Assembly (NCBI RefSeq): GCF_001427795.1
Contig: NZ_LMHJ01000003.1
Location: 237,612 to 301,611 of the forward strand
Source of the DNA: Nocardioides sp. Root682
GTDB taxonomy: Bacteria > Actinomycetota > Actinomycetes > Propionibacteriales > Nocardioidaceae
DNA: 64,000 nucleotides
Direction: 5' to 3'
The position numbers were made by a program, and so were the translations under genes. The notes below the pieces were generated by a model, which was not told the DNA's origin, ran no database searches, and worked only from the letters and a program-made list of their open reading frames with translations. Shown here in pieces: positions 59,950-64,000 of the stretch. Numbering within the stretch: the stretch's first letter is position 1; every line of letters begins with the position of its first letter.

Positions 59950-60372
59950 ATGGCTCGGTCGGCGCACCTGTTCGACATGGACAAGCCCGCCGACACCTGT
60001 GCCCTGTGCGGCAACCCGCTGCCGCCGAAGAAGGGCAGGGGGCGTCCCCGCGTCTATTGCAGCGAACACTGTCGCCAACTGGCGTACAGCGAGCGGCTTG
60101 CCGAGAGGTTCGAAAACCAGGTCGATGAACCGCCGACGGCGGTGCCGGGCAGCGTCCTCGACCGGTGGATCACCGAGGGCAACAGGTTCGACGAGATCGT
60201 CCAGGACCCCTACTTGCTCGGTCGATTCATGGATGACCTTATGTGCCGGATCGCTGTCGACCACGTCCTTGAAGACCAGCGCTATCAGCATGCGGTCAAC
60301 CAGTTGATCGTTAACTTCTTCATGATCGGCCGCATGTCCGGAGGCACGTACCAGTTGCCCATAGTCATTTAG
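59950..60372 (+). CDS. Zinc-finger-like protein
   Basis: 140 residues. TCALCGNPLPPKKGRGRPRVYCSEHCRQLAYSERLAERF has the order C-x2-C-x15-18-C-x3-C typical of small zinc-binding modules in actinobacteria, and the rest is helical with an acidic-hydrophobic mix. The role is unknown; DNA or protein binding is possible. Ribosome site weak (GAGGCG); an internal ATG at 59977 is the alternative. Confidence 0.65.
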   Translation: MARSAHLFDMDKPADTCALCGNPLPPKKGRGRPRVYCSEHCRQLAYSERLAERFENQVDEPPTAVPGSVLDRWITEGNRFDEIVQDPYLLGRFMDDLMCRIAVDHVLEDQRYQHAVNQLIVNFFMIGRMSGGTYQLPIVI

Positions 60373-60476
60373 ACGATTGCAGAGCCGTTACGGAACGTGG
60401 GAGAACCTGGAGAGTGCGGCTTTCCCTGCCGCCTTCGATGCCGCCGGACCGAACACTGTGCAACGCACAGCAGCGG

Positions 60477-60749
60477 CTATAGGCGATACAAGACGAGCAT
60501 CGTGACCAGCAGGCCGGCGCAGTAAAAATTGAAGGCCGATCGCAGCATCCACGGAGCGTCTCGCAACTCCATGAAGTGGTAGCCCACCAGATGGAGCTTG
60601 ATCGCCGCGACAACGAGGATCAGCGTGGTCGCAAGCGAATGACTGACGCCGGGGACACCGAAGTCGTTGCCCAACAGCCAGGACGCGACGGTCGCACCAA
60701 TCAGGAAGAGCCATATGACGGTCGGCGTCGACCTAAGGAATGAAGGCAT
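60477..60749 (-). CDS. Cytochrome c oxidase subunit IV-like membrane protein
   Basis: 90 residues with about three hydrophobic segments (TVIWLFLIGATVASWLLG, LATTLILVVAAIKLHLVGYHFM, FNFYCAGLLVTMLVLY). This is the prokaryotic COX4/CyoD-like family. It is directly downstream of subunit III (2 bp gap). The start at 60749 follows GAGG by about 7 nt. Catalytic subunits I/II are not nearby. Confidence 0.78.
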   Translation of the reverse strand: MPSFLRSTPTVIWLFLIGATVASWLLGNDFGVPGVSHSLATTLILVVAAIKLHLVGYHFMELRDAPWMLRSAFNFYCAGLLVTMLVLYRL

Positions 60750-60751
60750 CG

Positions 60752-61348
60752 CTACCTCACCAAGAAGATCAGCGGAAAGATGACGATCCACAGCAGGTCG
60801 ATCGTGTGCCACAGACAGGCTCCGCCCTCGAAGAAGGCCTCAGGGATCTCCTCGTCGTCAGGGCGGCGGAGGAGATAGGCAAGGCCTCCCAGTGCCAGCA
60901 GCCCGAGCACGAGGTGGGCGAGATGGAGGCCTGTCAGTGCGAAGTAGTACGTGAAGAACATGTTGGTGCTGGGGACATTTCCCGACGCGATCTGGTCGTG
61001 GTATTCGAACACTTTGATCACGATGAACACGCCGCCGAGGGCCATGGATCCCACGAGGAGAAGCACGCCGCGGCGACGCTGCTGAGTGCGCATGCAGGTG
61101 GAGGCCCACACCACGAGAAGCGAACTCGTCAGGAGCACCAGCGTGTTGAGGGCGCCGAGGTTGGCGTTGAGCTCGGACTGAGAGCTAGCGAAGAGCTCAG
61201 GGTCTTGGCTTCGAGCGTGCAGGTACAACCCGAAGAGGACCGCAAACACAGTCATGTCGCCAAAGAGCAGAAGCCAGAGCCCGGCTTCGCCGGGGATGTG
61301 GTTTCGCCGCCGCACAGCTGTTGGTTCCTTGTCGATGACGGCTAGCAC
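60752..61348 (-). CDS. Cytochrome c oxidase subunit III/NorE-like protein
   Basis: 198 residues, five hydrophobic segments. LLLFGDMTVFAVLFGLYLHAR, FFTYYFALTGLHLAHLVLGLLAL and GGACLWHTIDLLWIVIFPLIFLV match the CtaE/NorE family. Standalone subunit III/IV pairs accompany nitric-oxide reductase or steroid and alkane loci in other actinobacteria. Its exact partner is not visible. Confidence 0.82.
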   Translation of the reverse strand: MLAVIDKEPTAVRRRNHIPGEAGLWLLLFGDMTVFAVLFGLYLHARSQDPELFASSQSELNANLGALNTLVLLTSSLLVVWASTCMRTQQRRRGVLLLVGSMALGGVFIVIKVFEYHDQIASGNVPSTNMFFTYYFALTGLHLAHLVLGLLALGGLAYLLRRPDDEEIPEAFFEGGACLWHTIDLLWIVIFPLIFLVR

Positions 61349-61470
61349 GGTCGTGCCCGGTTGGCCTTCAACAGCTCACGCCGGTGGCGGTGTAGTACGC
61401 GCCGACCTCTTCGCATGTTGTTCCTCCGTCACTCGCCTGTCGGGTGCCGCTGGTGGACCCAACTGAAAGT

Positions 61471-61483
61471 CGATATGATATCG
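61471..61483. promoter_or_regulatory. Short palindrome upstream of the membrane-protein gene
   Basis: CGATATGATATCG (5-bp arms around TGA), 22 bp before the start codon at 61505. Position suits an operator overlapping a promoter; no regulator is assigned. Confidence 0.4.
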
Positions 61484-61504
61484 CAACATCTAGTTAGGAG
61501 CCTC

Positions 61505-62206
61505 ATGTCAACGCGAAGTCAGATGGTCCTGCTGTGGTGGGGCATCGCATTCACTGCGTTGTACGCGGTGTCTCTCGGCCTGCTGATCGACGTGGTGCCG
61601 CCACCGCCGCCGACATGGTCGCCCGCAAGGGTCGCGGAGTTCTATCAACAGCACAGCGACCGAGTCCTGTTCGGCGCAGTCATCGCATCATTCTCGGGTG
61701 CGTTCATGCTGCCGATCTCAGTAGTTGCGGCAGTGCAGTCCGCACGCCAAGAACCAGGTCGACCCGTGTGGTCGATCTTCATGTTCGCCGGCGGAACGTT
61801 CACCTCGGTCTTCTTGGTGCTGCCCCCGGTGTTCTTCGGCGTCGCTGCGTATCGGCCCGACCGGTCGGCAGAGATCACCGCCACACTGCACGACATTGCG
61901 CTCCTGTCGTTGTTCACAACCGTCCAGTACTTCATCTTCTTTGGTGTCACGGTCGCGATCAGCTGTTTGCGCAAGCACGAAGTCAAGGGCTCGCCGTTCC
62001 CGCGGACCTACGGGTACTTCACTATCTGGTGCACGTTGATGTTCGAGGTCGGGGGCGTGGCGTTCCTCTTCAAGACCGGACCCTTTGCCTGGAACGGGCT
62101 CTTCATCTTCTGGATCCCGTTCTTCTTCTTCTTCATCTGGCTAGCGACCCTTTGCGTGCTGCTGCACAGGGCTATCGCCGCTCAACAGCGGATTGCAACC
62201 GCTTGA
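61505..62206 (+). CDS. Six-to-seven-segment integral membrane protein
   Basis: 233 residues, polytopic. It starts MSTRSQMVLLWWGIAFTALYAVSLGLLIDVVPPPPPTWS and has AEFYQQHSDRVLFG and a Phe-rich final helix (FIFWIPFFFFFIWLA). I recall similar proteins near steroid or lipid degradation loci in actinobacteria; the function is unknown. The ATG follows GGAG by 5 nt. It is divergent from the oxidase pair and may be controlled through the palindrome at 61471. Confidence 0.68.
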   Translation: MSTRSQMVLLWWGIAFTALYAVSLGLLIDVVPPPPPTWSPARVAEFYQQHSDRVLFGAVIASFSGAFMLPISVVAAVQSARQEPGRPVWSIFMFAGGTFTSVFLVLPPVFFGVAAYRPDRSAEITATLHDIALLSLFTTVQYFIFFGVTVAISCLRKHEVKGSPFPRTYGYFTIWCTLMFEVGGVAFLFKTGPFAWNGLFIFWIPFFFFFIWLATLCVLLHRAIAAQQRIATA

Positions 62207-62226
62207 TCGGCTGGCCTTCCCGCATC

Positions 62227-62265
62227 AATGGCCCGGACAGATGACTCTCATCCGTCCGGGCCATT
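62227..62265. terminator. Bidirectional hairpin terminator
   Basis: AATGGCCCGGAC (62227-62238) pairs with 62254-62265, with an inner GATGA/TCATC stem (one A-C mismatch) and a CTC loop. Flanked by A and T, it serves both the membrane gene and convergent acs. Confidence 0.8.
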
Positions 62266-62281
62266 TGCGCTAACCCAGGGC

Positions 62282-64000
<1,719 letters not shown>

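Overview
The window comes from a high-GC actinobacterium, most likely Nocardioides or a close relative in the Nocardioidaceae. This rests on base composition, frequent GTG and TTG starts, and the gene neighbourhood (LCP protein, MscL, SAF protein, FmdB-type zinc ribbon, penicillin acylase, 5-FCL, UDPGP, MoeA/MoaC/Mog, GNAT, SepX/GlpR, Acs). The genus is inferred, not proven.

Region 1 (1-44 kb) is accessory and mostly codes for secreted proteins. It holds a PhoD-like phosphatase (cut by the window edge), two paralogous SDRs, a secreted beta-propeller protein, a ricin-lectin/Ig-like protein, an M19-like amidohydrolase, two secreted alpha/beta hydrolases, several RTX-type proteins (three intact, at least two decayed), a 1033-aa repeat protein, two secreted RCC1 proteins with 14 repeats each, and an SGNH hydrolase. 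Its controllers sit at 7-12 kb: a low-molecular-weight protein tyrosine phosphatase, a giant SARP/BTAD-AAA activator, and a divergent TetR repressor.

Two DNA motifs tie the region together. (i) A 16-bp palindrome, GTAACC-N4-GGTTAC, occurs eleven times in five places: before the propeller/SDR operon, before the second SDR, between the TetR gene and the phosphatase-SARP operon, and in two duplicated promoter units at 42 kb. (ii) A direct repeat CAACGG-N6-CAACGG lies 8-9 bp before a TAnnnT-like -10 box, 35-90 bp upstream of almost every secreted-protein gene. The simplest model is TetR controlling the SARP, which in turn activates the secretome. This model is inference.

Region 2 (14.6-25.5 kb), embedded in region 1, has an operon of GTP cyclohydrolase II, RibD-type reductase, membrane flippase-like protein, glycosyltransferase, PTPS-like protein and MDR dehydrogenase. 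It is divergent from a CDP-alcohol phosphatidyltransferase/LTA-synthase-like fusion. An ECF sigma/anti-sigma pair and a GT87 mannosyltransferase-like gene follow.

Region 3 (44-56.5 kb) is core genome: tRNA-Arg, LCP, MscL, SAF, FmdB, penicillin acylase, 5-FCL, a UDPGP-moeA-moaC-mog-GNAT run, SepX and tRNA-Ala.

Region 4 (56.5-64 kb) begins at tRNA-Ala with an excisionase-like and a tyrosine integrase gene, probably an integrated element. Four nested inverted repeats, an HTH-MntA/HepT pair, a frameshifted small gene, a zinc-finger protein, cytochrome oxidase III/IV-like genes, a membrane protein and the C-terminal 572 codons of acetyl-CoA synthetase follow.
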